A stretch of DNA of 33,608 bases from an uncultured Cryomorphaceae bacterium (GTDB lineage Bacteria > Bacteroidota > Bacteroidia > Flavobacteriales_D > Parvicellaceae), in the NCBI GenBank assembly GCA_947311505.1, contig CAMZLL010000181.1, positions 1 to 33,608 on the forward strand, given 5' to 3'. This document shows, piece by piece, positions 24,349-32,102 of this stretch. Position numbers and translations under genes: made by a program. Numbering within the stretch: the first letter of the stretch is position 1; each line of letters begins with the position of its first letter. The notes beneath the pieces were generated by a model. It did no database searches. It saw only the letters and a list, made by a program, of their open reading frames with translations, and had not been told where the DNA came from.

Positions 24349-25593
24349 ATGTCACATGAATTAGTTGATGTATTAATCATTGGAGCTGGACCAGCGGGTT
24401 GCGTATCAGCTGCTCATCTAATAAACAAAGGGGTTAACGTTAAAATAATAGAAAAATCAAAGTTTCCTAGATATGTAATTGGTGAAAGTTTATTACCAAG
24501 ATGTATGGATCATTTTGAAGAAGTGGGCTTGCTAGAGTGCTTAAAAGCAAAAGGGTTTGAAAAAAAACACGGTGCTCGATTTCTAAGAAAGAAAGAAATT
24601 TGCACGTTTGATTTTAGCGTTAAACATTCGGAAGGGTGGGATTGGACATGGCAAGTACCACGAGATGAATTTGATAACACCCTAGCTATTGAAGTTCAAA
24701 AAAAGGGAGTTGAAATAGCGTTTGAAAGCGAAGTAACTGCTGTATGGTTTGAAGGAAGCATTTCTACGGTTACTATCATAGATACAAACGGAAATAAAAA
24801 AACAATAACTGCTAAGTACATAATTGACTCTAGTGGATACGGACGTGTTTTGCCGAGGTTATTGGATTTAGACAAGCCATCAGCATTGCCTAAGCACTCG
24901 TCTATCTTTGCACAAGTAAAAGACATTAACAAACCAGAGGGATACGAAGGAACGATGATTACGTTTGATATTATCGACACCCAAGTGTGGTTCTGGATGA
25001 TTCCTTTTTCAAATGGGAATACGAGTATCGGTTTCGTAGGTCCTACAGAATTTATCAATTCGTTTGAAGGCTCAACGACAGAAGCCCTTACTGAGATGAT
25101 AAAACTATCTGAATACTACAAGGATCGTTTTGAAGGCGTGGATTTCTTATTTGAACCAAAGAAAATCCAAAATTTTTCAAAATCAGTTAAACAACTTCAT
25201 GGACAAGGATATGTACTTACAGGCAATAGCACCGAATTTTTGGATCCTGTATTTTCATCAGGAGTAACTTTTGCTACTGAGTCAGGGTTGCTGGCTGCAA
25301 AACTGGTAGAGAAAGAACTCAAAGGCGAAACAGTAAATTGGGATAAAGAATATACAGAGTACATTGCTCAAGGTGTAGCGGTGTTTTCTACCTATGTAGC
25401 AGAATGGTACACAGGAAATTTGCAAAAGTTGTTTTTTCACCAACCCGAAAATAAAGAAATTAAAAAACAGATTTGCTCCGTACTTGCAGGTTATGTTTGG
25501 GATAAGACCAACCCATTTGTTTCTAAGCACAATAGAATAGTTAAATCCGTAGCGCATTTGATAGACATGGAAGTGGCAGCAGCAAAAAAATAG
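24349..25593 (+). CDS. FAD-dependent halogenase-like oxidoreductase of the pigment cluster
   Basis: This 414-residue flavoprotein has the dinucleotide motif GAGPAG (12-17) and GESLLP (45-50). A lysine in FEKKHGARF (K73) lies at the place of the conserved catalytic lysine of phenolic flavin-dependent halogenases. The halogenase signature WxWxIP appears as WFWMIP (214-219), followed by GFV and later TGNSTEFLDPVFSSGV. These features favour halogenation of the phenolic ring of the pigment; chlorinated flexirubins are known. A flavin hydroxylase or a geranylgeranyl-reductase-like enzyme remains possible because the same fold and part of the motifs are shared. It is divergent from the ammonia-lyase gene across an 83-base gap. 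Confidence 0.78.
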   Translation: MSHELVDVLIIGAGPAGCVSAAHLINKGVNVKIIEKSKFPRYVIGESLLPRCMDHFEEVGLLECLKAKGFEKKHGARFLRKKEICTFDFSVKHSEGWDWTWQVPRDEFDNTLAIEVQKKGVEIAFESEVTAVWFEGSISTVTIIDTNGNKKTITAKYIIDSSGYGRVLPRLLDLDKPSALPKHSSIFAQVKDINKPEGYEGTMITFDIIDTQVWFWMIPFSNGNTSIGFVGPTEFINSFEGSTTEALTEMIKLSEYYKDRFEGVDFLFEPKKIQNFSKSVKQLHGQGYVLTGNSTEFLDPVFSSGVTFATESGLLAAKLVEKELKGETVNWDKEYTEYIAQGVAVFSTYVAEWYTGNLQKLFFHQPENKEIKKQICSVLAGYVWDKTNPFVSKHNRIVKSVAHLIDMEVAAAKK

Positions 25594-25655
25594 AATAAAC
25601 ACTTAAAAAATAAATTTTTAATCTGTTTTTGTGTAAATATCCAAACTTATTCATG

Positions 25656-25687
25656 TTTGTTATAGTAATTGATGAACAATAATTTTA
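25656..25687 (+). promoter_or_regulatory. Candidate promoter of the secreted 221-residue protein gene
   Basis: TTTG (25656-25659), a 20-base spacer, then TAATTTTA (25680-25687), one mismatch from TAnnTTTG. The ATG follows 23 bases later. The spacing is good and the -7 element is imperfect. Confidence 0.4.
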
Positions 25688-25710
25688 TAAATAATCAAAA
25701 ATAAATAACA

Positions 25711-26376
25711 ATGAAAAAAACAATTTTAAGAGCATTAACTCTAGTTACACTATTAGCTGTAACAACCGTAGCATCTGCACAAAAACCAAAAGTATTGAGT
25801 GGAAGCCCAGAAAATCTTTCTAGTATTAGATCTTGGGAAGTAGAAATCGAATTTAACGAACCTATGATTCATAAAAAAGGAGAATACTCTAAATTTTTAG
25901 AAGAAAGAATCAAGGAAATGAATGAAGTAGAGGAAGAGGCTGGAGATAATTGGAAAGCAGATTGGGATAAAAATATCTCTAAAAAATACGAAACTAAATT
26001 TGTATTCTTAATGAATAAATATTTAGCCAAAACAAAATCGGGAAAAATTGATGTTAAGAAAAGTAACGATGAAGCTGATGGAAAAATAATAGTAAAAACA
26101 TACTGGATTTATTTAGGTTATGTTAATCCTATGATGGCGCAACCGTCTAAAGTATCATCAAAAATATATTTTTTAGATAGTGATGGAAAAGAATTGTTGG
26201 TAGTAGATATGGTAGAGAGCCCAGGACAACCAAATGGATTCTCTAACCCAGGTTATGCAACAACAGCAGGGTTTGGATTTAATCCGGAAGGAGAATTTTT
26301 AAGAATGACTGAATCTTTTGCTAAATGTGGAAAAGACTTAGCTGGATACTTAGCGAAGAAAGCTTACAAAAAATAA
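25711..26376 (+). CDS. Secreted protein of unknown function
   Basis: This 221-residue protein has a strong signal peptide (MKKTILRALTLVTLLAVTTVASAQ, cleavage after ASA). The remainder is lysine- and glutamate-rich with an evident mixed helix/strand pattern, for example EEEAGDNWKADWDKN followed by KFVFLMNKYLAKTKSGKIDV. It has a single late cysteine (ESFAKCGKDL). A conserved-looking segment WIYLGYVNPMMAQPSKVSSKIYFLDSDGKELLVVDM suggests a small beta-rich domain. I do not recognise the family. The gene stands alone between its own promoter-like sequence and a strong terminator, so it is an independent unit and is probably periplasmic. Confidence 0.75.
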   Translation: MKKTILRALTLVTLLAVTTVASAQKPKVLSGSPENLSSIRSWEVEIEFNEPMIHKKGEYSKFLEERIKEMNEVEEEAGDNWKADWDKNISKKYETKFVFLMNKYLAKTKSGKIDVKKSNDEADGKIIVKTYWIYLGYVNPMMAQPSKVSSKIYFLDSDGKELLVVDMVESPGQPNGFSNPGYATTAGFGFNPEGEFLRMTESFAKCGKDLAGYLAKKAYKK

Positions 26377-26396
26377 GATAGAATAACTTTACATAT

Positions 26397-26427
26397 AAAA
26401 AAGCAGGACAATGTCCTGCTTTTTTTT
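26397..26427. terminator. Strong bidirectional intrinsic terminator
   Basis: AGCAGGACA-A-TGTCCTGCT is flanked by an A-run on the left and a T-run of nine on the right. It therefore acts on the plus strand for the secreted-protein gene and, with A and T reversed, on the minus strand for aroA, which converges from the other side. Confidence 0.9.
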
Positions 26428-26487
26428 GCTCTAATATTTTAGTGAATCATCCTTCTTTTTACCACTTAACAGTTATTCACATAGGTA

Positions 26488-27705
26488 TCAACAAATCCCT
26501 GCTTCTGATAAGTCTTTCCAAAAATTAGGATAAGATTTTGAAACGACCTTCTCATCTTCGATAGTTATAGGAAACAGCATAGCTAAAGGGGCAAATGACA
26601 TAGCCATTCGATGATCATCATAAGTAGCAATAGGTTCTATCGTTTTTTGTATAAGTTGATTTGGGGCTAAATACACCTCTTGATCAGTTATAATATCAAG
26701 GTTGATGTGCAATTTGTTAAGTTCTGTTTTCATTGCAGCTACACGGTCGGTTTCTTTAATTTTTAATGTTTTTAGTCCCTTCATCTTTACTTCTATACCG
26801 AGCCCTGCACAAGAAACCAATATGGTTTGCGCTATGTCTGGACAAGATTCTAAATCTAATTCAATACTTTTTTTAATCTCATTATTTTTCGTTAATAAAA
26901 TACCTCCATCGATAAATGTAGTCTGTACACCTAGCTGAGTATAAATAGCAACTAATTCAGAATCTCCTTGTAGGCTTTTTGCTTTAAGCCCCATAAGAGT
27001 AATGCTACAACTATCGGATAACGCTGCTATTCCATACCAATAGGAAGCGGCACTCCAGTCGGCTTCAATTTTTATTGTTTTAGCTTGATAGTGATTACTT
27101 ACAACTATTATTGTATTACCTTCCCAATAAACATTTGCACCAAAGTATTTCATCATAGAAATAGTCATATCTATATAAGGTTTTGAAATAACCTCACCTT
27201 CAAAAGAGAGATGGAGCCCTTCATCTAATAATGGAGCTATAAGTAGTAAACTAGAGATAAACTGACTACTAACACCTCCGTTTATAATAAGTTTACCACC
27301 TTTAATAGATTTTCCGGTTAATAGCAAAGGAGGATATCCATCATTGTGTTTGTAATTAATTTCTGCACCTAATGATCGGAGGGCATCTACTAGAATACGT
27401 ATAGGTCGCTTTTGCATGCGATCTGACCCCGTCAACTCCCAATTACCTGTTGGTCTTGTAGCTAAAAATGAAGTTAAAAATCGCATAGCTGTTCCAGCTG
27501 GACCTATATCTAAAATGGAACTTGTTTTATATGATTTTAGAATAACATCCAAAACCTGTGTATCATCTGCAATAGCTAAATTATCGATAACGAAATCATC
27601 TTTACATAAAGCTCTTATTATTAGAGCCCTGTTACTCTCGCTTTTAGAAGACGTAAGGTTAATTAATGCATTTATTGAATGAGAATTTGACACAATGCTC
27701 TTCAT
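26488..27705 (-). CDS. aroA: 3-phosphoshikimate 1-carboxyvinyltransferase (EPSP synthase)
   Basis: AroA joins shikimate-3-phosphate and PEP in the shikimate pathway. The 405 residues contain the substrate-binding signatures SKSESNRALII (S3P), GPAGTAMRFLTSFLA (PEP-site loop), GSDRMQKRPI and SSQFISSLLL. KIKETDRVAAMKTEL and TYDDHRMAMSFA are also present. Length is at the short end of the family (E. coli 427). It lies 6 bases downstream of the outer-membrane protein gene, so both share a promoter. The enzyme feeds the aromatic amino acid supply that the nearby ammonia-lyase consumes, though a functional link is only suggestive. Confidence 0.95.
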   Translation of the reverse strand: MKSIVSNSHSINALINLTSSKSESNRALIIRALCKDDFVIDNLAIADDTQVLDVILKSYKTSSILDIGPAGTAMRFLTSFLATRPTGNWELTGSDRMQKRPIRILVDALRSLGAEINYKHNDGYPPLLLTGKSIKGGKLIINGGVSSQFISSLLLIAPLLDEGLHLSFEGEVISKPYIDMTISMMKYFGANVYWEGNTIIVVSNHYQAKTIKIEADWSAASYWYGIAALSDSCSITLMGLKAKSLQGDSELVAIYTQLGVQTTFIDGGILLTKNNEIKKSIELDLESCPDIAQTILVSCAGLGIEVKMKGLKTLKIKETDRVAAMKTELNKLHINLDIITDQEVYLAPNQLIQKTIEPIATYDDHRMAMSFAPLAMLFPITIEDEKVVSKSYPNFWKDLSEAGIC

Positions 27706-27711
27706 GAAATA

Positions 27712-28443
27712 TTATTTAGTTGCTTTTTTCTGAACAGGAAAGAAATAACGAAAATCTAAAGTAATGTAATTTCCTTTTAATTTTGTTGTATAACGTTGTT
27801 GCAGATTGGCATCGTAATTATAGTCAATTCGAACCTCAATTATCTCTTTAAAAGGATTGACTAATGACGCTCCAATATAGAAATTACCTTTTGCAGCAGT
27901 TCTGTATTCAAAACCTAGATTTGCCAACATAGAGAAATGCATCCAATACCGTTTCAAGCCTACAGATTGTATCAGCCTATTTTCACCTAGACTTTGCACA
28001 CTGGAAGGATAAAAATCCAGACTCATACCCGCTGATGTATTCATAAATAGCTTTTCAGATAAACGAATATAAATCAAACCTTGAAAGGGAATAGCGTACG
28101 AAATAAATCCAAAATCTGCTAAATCTGAAGTGTCACGACTACTTTCTTGCGCTTTTATATTATAGTTTCTCCTTATATAACTGATGCCCGTTTCTAGGGA
28201 AATCAAAGAAGTGAAATTTCTTCGCATTACCATTCCCATACTGTATCCATATTTTGGAAAAACACCAATTTCCGTTACGGTATCATTAAGAATACTAGGC
28301 TCTATACCAAAATAATTAACAGGAATAATAGGTTTAAATTGCATTCCAAACGTGTAGTCGTCAAGCTTTGCTTTTCTAGAGTTTTGTGCCTTTATGACAT
28401 TGTTAAATGCAAATAGTACTATTATAAATATTAATTTTTTCAA
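27712..28443 (-). CDS. Putative outer-membrane beta-barrel protein
   Basis: This 243-residue protein has a signal peptide (KKLIFIIVLFAFNNVIKAQ). It is followed by amphipathic beta-strand-like alternation with aromatic girdle residues (for example YGYSMGMVMRRNFTSLISLETGISYIRRNY and LANLGFEYRTAAKGNFYIGASLVNPF) and an aromatic end FRYFFPVQ, typical of a small 8-10-strand PorT/OmpW-like barrel. Function is unknown. The first codon is TTG, chosen because the signal peptide begins there, no in-frame ATG lies upstream, and the -7 element is 18 bases away. It forms an operon with aroA. Confidence 0.75.
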   Translation of the reverse strand: MKKLIFIIVLFAFNNVIKAQNSRKAKLDDYTFGMQFKPIIPVNYFGIEPSILNDTVTEIGVFPKYGYSMGMVMRRNFTSLISLETGISYIRRNYNIKAQESSRDTSDLADFGFISYAIPFQGLIYIRLSEKLFMNTSAGMSLDFYPSSVQSLGENRLIQSVGLKRYWMHFSMLANLGFEYRTAAKGNFYIGASLVNPFKEIIEVRIDYNYDANLQQRYTTKLKGNYITLDFRYFFPVQKKATK

Positions 28444-28460
28444 TCCGTTATTCTTTTATG

Positions 28461-28468
28461 CAAAGATA
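28461..28468 (-). promoter_or_regulatory. -7 element of the barrel-protein/aroA operon
   Basis: TATCTTTG on the minus strand exactly matches TAnnTTTG and ends 17 bases before the TTG start codon, the same element and nearly the same spacing as for miaB. A T-rich tract occupies the -33 region, but a clean TTTG is lacking. Confidence 0.55.
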
Positions 28469-28587
28469 GAACGATTTTTTGAGTAAAAAATTGTGAACTA
28501 TTTATACGTACTATATCAGTTATTTAAAGGAGCCTATATTTAGCTTCTGGTCGGAAAATATTAAAATCAGTTAATTTTATGTGTAAG

Positions 28588-28944
28588 TTAAGCTATAGAT
28601 CTTACATGTACTTGAATATCCATAGCATTCAGAGGCAAATACTTTTCTTTATTAACAGATTTTACACTTGCCGAAATTGCATAACCTTGCGCCATTTTCT
28701 TTTTAATAATAGCACTCGTTTTTGAGGATACATATCCCAGTTTGAATCCTTTAAAGGACACCATCAAGGAATTTTCATCCCATGCTCGATTATCGTCTTT
28801 TTCTATATCTAGTATTGCACCGTTTTTGAGATGGTGGTAGATATAAATCATATCGTAACGTGTCAATTCCTCTACATGTGTTAGTATCCCTAGATTTGGT
28901 AGGTTAGAATTAAGTGAATTGTTTTGTATTTTTAACTGTCTCAT
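28588..28944 (-). CDS. HIRAN-domain protein
   Basis: About 118 residues, of which the last 80-90 form a HIRAN domain (YHHLKNGAILDIEKDDNRAWDENSLMVSFKGFKLGYVSSKTSAIIKKKMAQGYAISASVKSV). The characteristic DNRAWDENSL and GFKLGYVS elements correspond to the N(P)YDxNA and GYlP positions of the family. HIRAN domains bind 3' DNA ends in HLTF/Rad5 and also occur alone in bacteria, where their role is little known. I place the start at the ATG at 28944 (MRQLKIQ), 19 bases after the upstream stop. The longer ORF from 28989 would overlap the upstream gene and adds no domain. It is probably co-transcribed with the 105-residue gene. Confidence 0.75.
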   Translation of the reverse strand: MRQLKIQNNSLNSNLPNLGILTHVEELTRYDMIYIYHHLKNGAILDIEKDDNRAWDENSLMVSFKGFKLGYVSSKTSAIIKKKMAQGYAISASVKSVNKEKYLPLNAMDIQVHVRSIA

Positions 28945-28963
28945 AATCTTGTTTTTATAGTGA

Positions 28964-29281
28964 TTAAGCAACCAATGAAAACTCTTCATTTGCTGTATTT
29001 AATAATGTTATATCTTCAAACTGATATTCTCTTATTCTTTGTGTAGAGTCAAACAAACTTGAGCAGATTTGATCGTAAACATCTACTCCAAAAGCAGTTA
29101 GTTTTCCAATTATTATATTTAACCCTGTAAAATCTATCGGAAATTTTGAATGGTATGTTTTTCCATTTTTAACAGCCGAGCATGAGAATAATAGTGCCTC
29201 ATCATTGGCTTCGTACACTAAGTGTTCAAAAGTTACGGATTCGAATCTTGCGAAAAACTGCTCTAATTGTAAAGTTGCCAT
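28964..29281 (-). CDS. Small uncharacterised protein upstream of the HIRAN gene
   Basis: A 105-residue soluble protein with no signal peptide and no recognised domain. The N-terminal part (LEQFFARFESVTFEHLVYEANDEALLFSCSAVKNGKTYHSKFPIDFTG) looks like alternating helix and strands, and the end is acidic (EYQFEDITLLNTANEEF). Its promoter region contains TTTCTTTG (29306-29313, one mismatch from TAnnTTTG) and, over the expected -33 position, a perfect palindrome. Together with the HIRAN gene it forms a two-gene unit divergent from plsX. Confidence 0.65.
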   Translation of the reverse strand: MATLQLEQFFARFESVTFEHLVYEANDEALLFSCSAVKNGKTYHSKFPIDFTGLNIIIGKLTAFGVDVYDQICSSLFDSTQRIREYQFEDITLLNTANEEFSLVA

Positions 29282-29323
29282 AATATTTTTGTTTTAATTA
29301 CACCACAAAGAAACGACCTCACT

Positions 29324-29340
29324 CCGTAAACTATTTACGG
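29324..29340. promoter_or_regulatory. Perfect inverted repeat upstream of the HIRAN operon (candidate operator)
   Basis: CCGTAAA-CTA-TTTACGG has 7-bp perfect arms with a three-base spacer. Its distance from the -7-like element at 29306-29313 puts it over the -33 region of the minus-strand promoter. On the plus strand it is followed by a T-rich stretch, but there is no upstream plus-strand gene that would need a terminator. Confidence 0.5.
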
Positions 29341-29417
29341 TCTTCTTTTTATTTATTTTTTTAATATAAGTTAGACCCTATTCAATCGTTTATTCTATTA
29401 ATACCTTTAACGAATGT

Positions 29418-29462
29418 AAAAAGGATTTCCTTTACAATCTATAGTTCGAGAATCCCTTTTTT
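29418..29462 (+). promoter_or_regulatory. Attenuator-like alternative hairpins in the plsX leader
   Basis: AAAAAGGATT (29418-29427) can pair with AATCC-c-TTTTT (29451-29461) to give a terminator-like stem with one bulged base ending in a T-run. Alternatively AAAGG can pair with the nearer CCTTT (29429-29433), which would prevent the longer stem. The structure ends 73 bases before the plsX ATG. It could equally be the terminator of an unannotated short transcript. Confidence 0.4.
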
Positions 29463-29534
29463 ATGCACATCATAGCAAAGCTTACGTATTTATTCTTAAT
29501 ATTGCCATACTTTAGTATTACTAAAACCAAAACT

Positions 29535-30473
29535 ATGAGAATAGGATTAGATGTATCAGGGGGAGATTTTGCTCCTGATGCTACCATTAAAGGAGCTATT
29601 GATGCTCAAAAAGAAATCGGAGACGAACATGTTATCGTTCTCTTAGGGGATGAAAACATTTCAAAAGCGAAAATAGAGGAGTATGGAGCAGATGTATCCA
29701 AGTTTGATTTCATTCACGCACCAGATGTAATTGGTATGGAAGAGCATCCAGTAAAAGCTTTCAAAAGAAAAAAATATTCAAGTATCTCTGTAGGATTTCA
29801 TTTATTAGCAGAAGGAAAATTAGACGCACTATCAAGTGCTGGTAACTCAGGAGCTATGCTAGTGGGAGCTATGTATTCTATTAAACCCATAACAGGAGTG
29901 TACAGACCTTGCATTACCTCAATTCTTCCGAAAGAAGATGGCGGGAGTGGAATTGTATTAGATGTAGGAGTAAATGCAGATTGCAAGCCAGATGTTTTGT
30001 ATCAATATGCCATATTAGGTAGCTTGTATGCAGAGCATGTATATGGCATCAAAAATCCAAAAGTAGGATTACTCAATATTGGAGAGGAAGAAGAAAAAGG
30101 CAATTTACTTACACAGGCTACCCATAAGCTCATGAAAGAAACCAGTGACTTTAACTTCATTGGCAATATAGAGGGACGAGATTTATTTGGAAATTTGTCA
30201 GATGTTGTTGTCTGTGACGGCTTTACCGGAAATGTTGTTTTAAAGGAAGCAGAAGCGTTTTATACCATGATAGCTAAAAGAGGCTTATTAGATGATTATT
30301 TTTCTCGATTCAATTATGAATTGTACGGAGGCACACCTATTTTGGGTGTTAACGGTACAGTGTTGATTGGTCATGGAATTTCTTCACCATTGGCAATAAA
30401 AAACATGTTACTTTTGAGCCGTGATATCGCAAAGGCAGATTTGCCCAACCGAATTAAAACCGCATTTAAATGA
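29535..30473 (+). CDS. plsX: Phosphate acyltransferase PlsX
   Basis: PlsX makes acyl-phosphate from acyl-ACP for PlsY-dependent phospholipid synthesis. The protein begins MRIGLDVSGGDFAPDATIKGA, the standard start, so I use the ATG at 29535. The 24 preceding residues of the track ORF are not homologous and overlap a hairpin. Other family segments are VIGMEEHPVKAFKRKKYSSI, LSAGNSGAML, NIGEEEEKGN and VVCDGFTGNVVLK. Length (312) is normal. The last four bases overlap the fabH start (ATGA). In many bacteria rpmF and a DUF177 gene precede plsX or fabH; they are not present here. Confidence 0.96.
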   Translation: MRIGLDVSGGDFAPDATIKGAIDAQKEIGDEHVIVLLGDENISKAKIEEYGADVSKFDFIHAPDVIGMEEHPVKAFKRKKYSSISVGFHLLAEGKLDALSSAGNSGAMLVGAMYSIKPITGVYRPCITSILPKEDGGSGIVLDVGVNADCKPDVLYQYAILGSLYAEHVYGIKNPKVGLLNIGEEEEKGNLLTQATHKLMKETSDFNFIGNIEGRDLFGNLSDVVVCDGFTGNVVLKEAEAFYTMIAKRGLLDDYFSRFNYELYGGTPILGVNGTVLIGHGISSPLAIKNMLLLSRDIAKADLPNRIKTAFK

Positions 30474-31456
30474 ATAAAACAACAGCCGCAATAACAGCCG
30501 TACATGGTGTCGTTCCTGAAAAGAAACTTACCAACGCAGATTTAGAAAAAATGGTAGATACCAATGACGAGTGGATCAAATCTCGTACTGGTATTTCCGA
30601 AAGAAGAATTGTGTCAGGAGGAGAAGTATTCTCTGATTTTGGAGCAGAAATAGTAAAAAACATTTGCGAAAAAAGAGGAATTGATCCTTTGGAAATAGAC
30701 ATGATAATTGTAGGCACCATCACTGGTGATTATAAATTTCCAAGCACCTCCAATGTAATATGCGATAAATCTGGAGCAAAAAACGCTTGGGGATATGACG
30801 TAAGTGCAGCTTGTTCAGGGTTTTTGTTTTCTCTCACCACAGGTCAACAGTTTATAGAAACTGGATTTGCAAAAAAAGTGATAGTTATTGGTGGAGATAT
30901 AATGTCTAGCATTATTAACTATAAAGATAGAGCAACTTGTATTATTTTTGGAGATGGCTTTGGTGGTGTACTACTAGAACCTAACACAGATGGTTTTGGT
31001 ATCCAAGATGCCATTATGAAAGTAGATGGTGCGGGTAGAGAATTCTTAATTCAAAAAGTAGGAGGGTCTGCTAATATCTTAAATGAAGATAATGTCAACT
31101 CTGATGACAGATATGTATATCAAGAAGGAAAGACCGTGTTTAAACATGCAGTAAAAAACATGGCAGGCGTATCAGCAGACATTATGGAGCGAAACAATCT
31201 CACAGGAGATGATGTAGATTGGTTAGTTCCCCACCAAGCAAACCTAAGAATAATAGATGCTACAGCAAAAAGAATGGAGCTGAGTAAAGAAAAAGTAATG
31301 ATTAATATTGAAAAATATGGAAACACTACTTCTGGCACAATACCATTATGCTTATGGGAATGGGAAGACAAATTGAAGAAAGGTGACAATGTGATATTAT
31401 CAGCATTTGGAGGAGGATTTACTTGGGGAGCAATATATATCAAGTGGGGATATTAA
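30470..31456 (+). CDS. fabH: 3-oxoacyl-ACP synthase III (FabH)
   Basis: FabH starts fatty acid synthesis by condensing acetyl- or branched acyl-CoA with malonyl-ACP. The 328 residues contain the active cysteine in SAACSGFLFSL, histidine in VPHQANLRIID and asparagine in YGNTTSGTIPL. The opening NDEWIKSRTGISERRI is characteristic of FabH. It is translationally coupled to plsX by a 4-base overlap. Confidence 0.96.
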   Translation: MNKTTAAITAVHGVVPEKKLTNADLEKMVDTNDEWIKSRTGISERRIVSGGEVFSDFGAEIVKNICEKRGIDPLEIDMIIVGTITGDYKFPSTSNVICDKSGAKNAWGYDVSAACSGFLFSLTTGQQFIETGFAKKVIVIGGDIMSSIINYKDRATCIIFGDGFGGVLLEPNTDGFGIQDAIMKVDGAGREFLIQKVGGSANILNEDNVNSDDRYVYQEGKTVFKHAVKNMAGVSADIMERNNLTGDDVDWLVPHQANLRIIDATAKRMELSKEKVMINIEKYGNTTSGTIPLCLWEWEDKLKKGDNVILSAFGGGFTWGAIYIKWGY

Positions 31457-31520
31457 AATTAAAAAACTAATTTAGAATAAATGTAAGCGTGAAAAAATAG
31501 AGTTGAATCACTTTATTTTT

Positions 31521-31528
31521 TACTTTCG
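31521..31528 (+). promoter_or_regulatory. Possible -7 element upstream of accB
   Basis: TACTTTCG is one mismatch from TAnnTTTG and ends 28 bases before the accB ATG. A GTTG at 31502-31505 is a poor -33 partner because the spacer is only 15 bases. The 100-base fabH-accB gap makes an internal promoter plausible. Confidence 0.3.
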
Positions 31529-31556
31529 TTATATAATTCAAACAAATACACACGTT

Positions 31557-32042
31557 ATGAAATTAACAGAAATACAAAAATTAATAAAATTCGTTTCCAA
31601 ATCAGGAGTTAGCGAAGTAGAGATAGAACAAAAAGATTTTAAAATATCAATAAAATCTAATGGAGGAAGCAGAGAAAATGTAGAAACTGTTTATATACAG
31701 CAACCACAAGCACCACAATATCAAACACCTGCACCAGTAGCACCACCAGCTGCTGCTGTAGAAGCAGCTCCAGTAGTAGAAACTCCGGTAGAAGTGGATA
31801 ACACATTTACCATAAACGCACAAATGATTGGGACATTCTACCGAAAACCAAATCCAGATTCACCTTCTTTTGTAGAAGTAGGAGACTCTATCAAAGAAGG
31901 AGATGAAATTTGCATCATAGAAGCCATGAAATTGTACAATAAAATAGAATCAGAAGTTTCTGGTAAGATTGTAAAAGTACTCGTTGATGACGGTACACCA
32001 GTAGAATTTGATCAGCCATTATTTTTGGTTGAGCCAGCATAA
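31557..32042 (+). CDS. accB: Biotin carboxyl carrier protein of acetyl-CoA carboxylase
   Basis: This 161-residue BCCP has the N-terminal helical segment KLTEIQKLIKFVSKSGVSEVEIEQKDFKISI, a flexible Pro/Ala-rich linker (QAPQYQTPAPVAPPAAAVEAAP) and a C-terminal biotinyl domain. The biotin-accepting lysine is in CIIEAMKLYNKIE. The track ORF begins 18 codons earlier at a TTG; the ATG at 31557 gives the standard protein start. It carries CO2 between AccC and the carboxyltransferase. Confidence 0.96.
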   Translation: MKLTEIQKLIKFVSKSGVSEVEIEQKDFKISIKSNGGSRENVETVYIQQPQAPQYQTPAPVAPPAAAVEAAPVVETPVEVDNTFTINAQMIGTFYRKPNPDSPSFVEVGDSIKEGDEICIIEAMKLYNKIESEVSGKIVKVLVDDGTPVEFDQPLFLVEPA

Positions 32043-32102
32043 TTTATTAACTAAATAAAGCACATATAAATAATGGCTAAACGAAAGTATAAAAAGGATT
32101 TT

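Noticed and set aside
24349-25593. Assignment as tryptophan halogenase
   Set aside because: The motifs support a flavin-dependent halogenase, but the length (414) and the context of a phenolic pigment do not favour tryptophan as substrate.
29417-29462. tRNA-like 3' half (GTTCGAGAATCC resembles a T-arm)
   Set aside because: No D-arm, anticodon arm or acceptor of the right length, and no CCA; the hairpin explanation fits better.
29463-29534. Extension of PlsX by 24 residues in the ORF track (MHIIAKLTYLFL...)
   Set aside because: PlsX proteins begin at MRIGLDVSGGDFAP; the extension directly abuts a T-run hairpin and looks like a chance hydrophobic frame.
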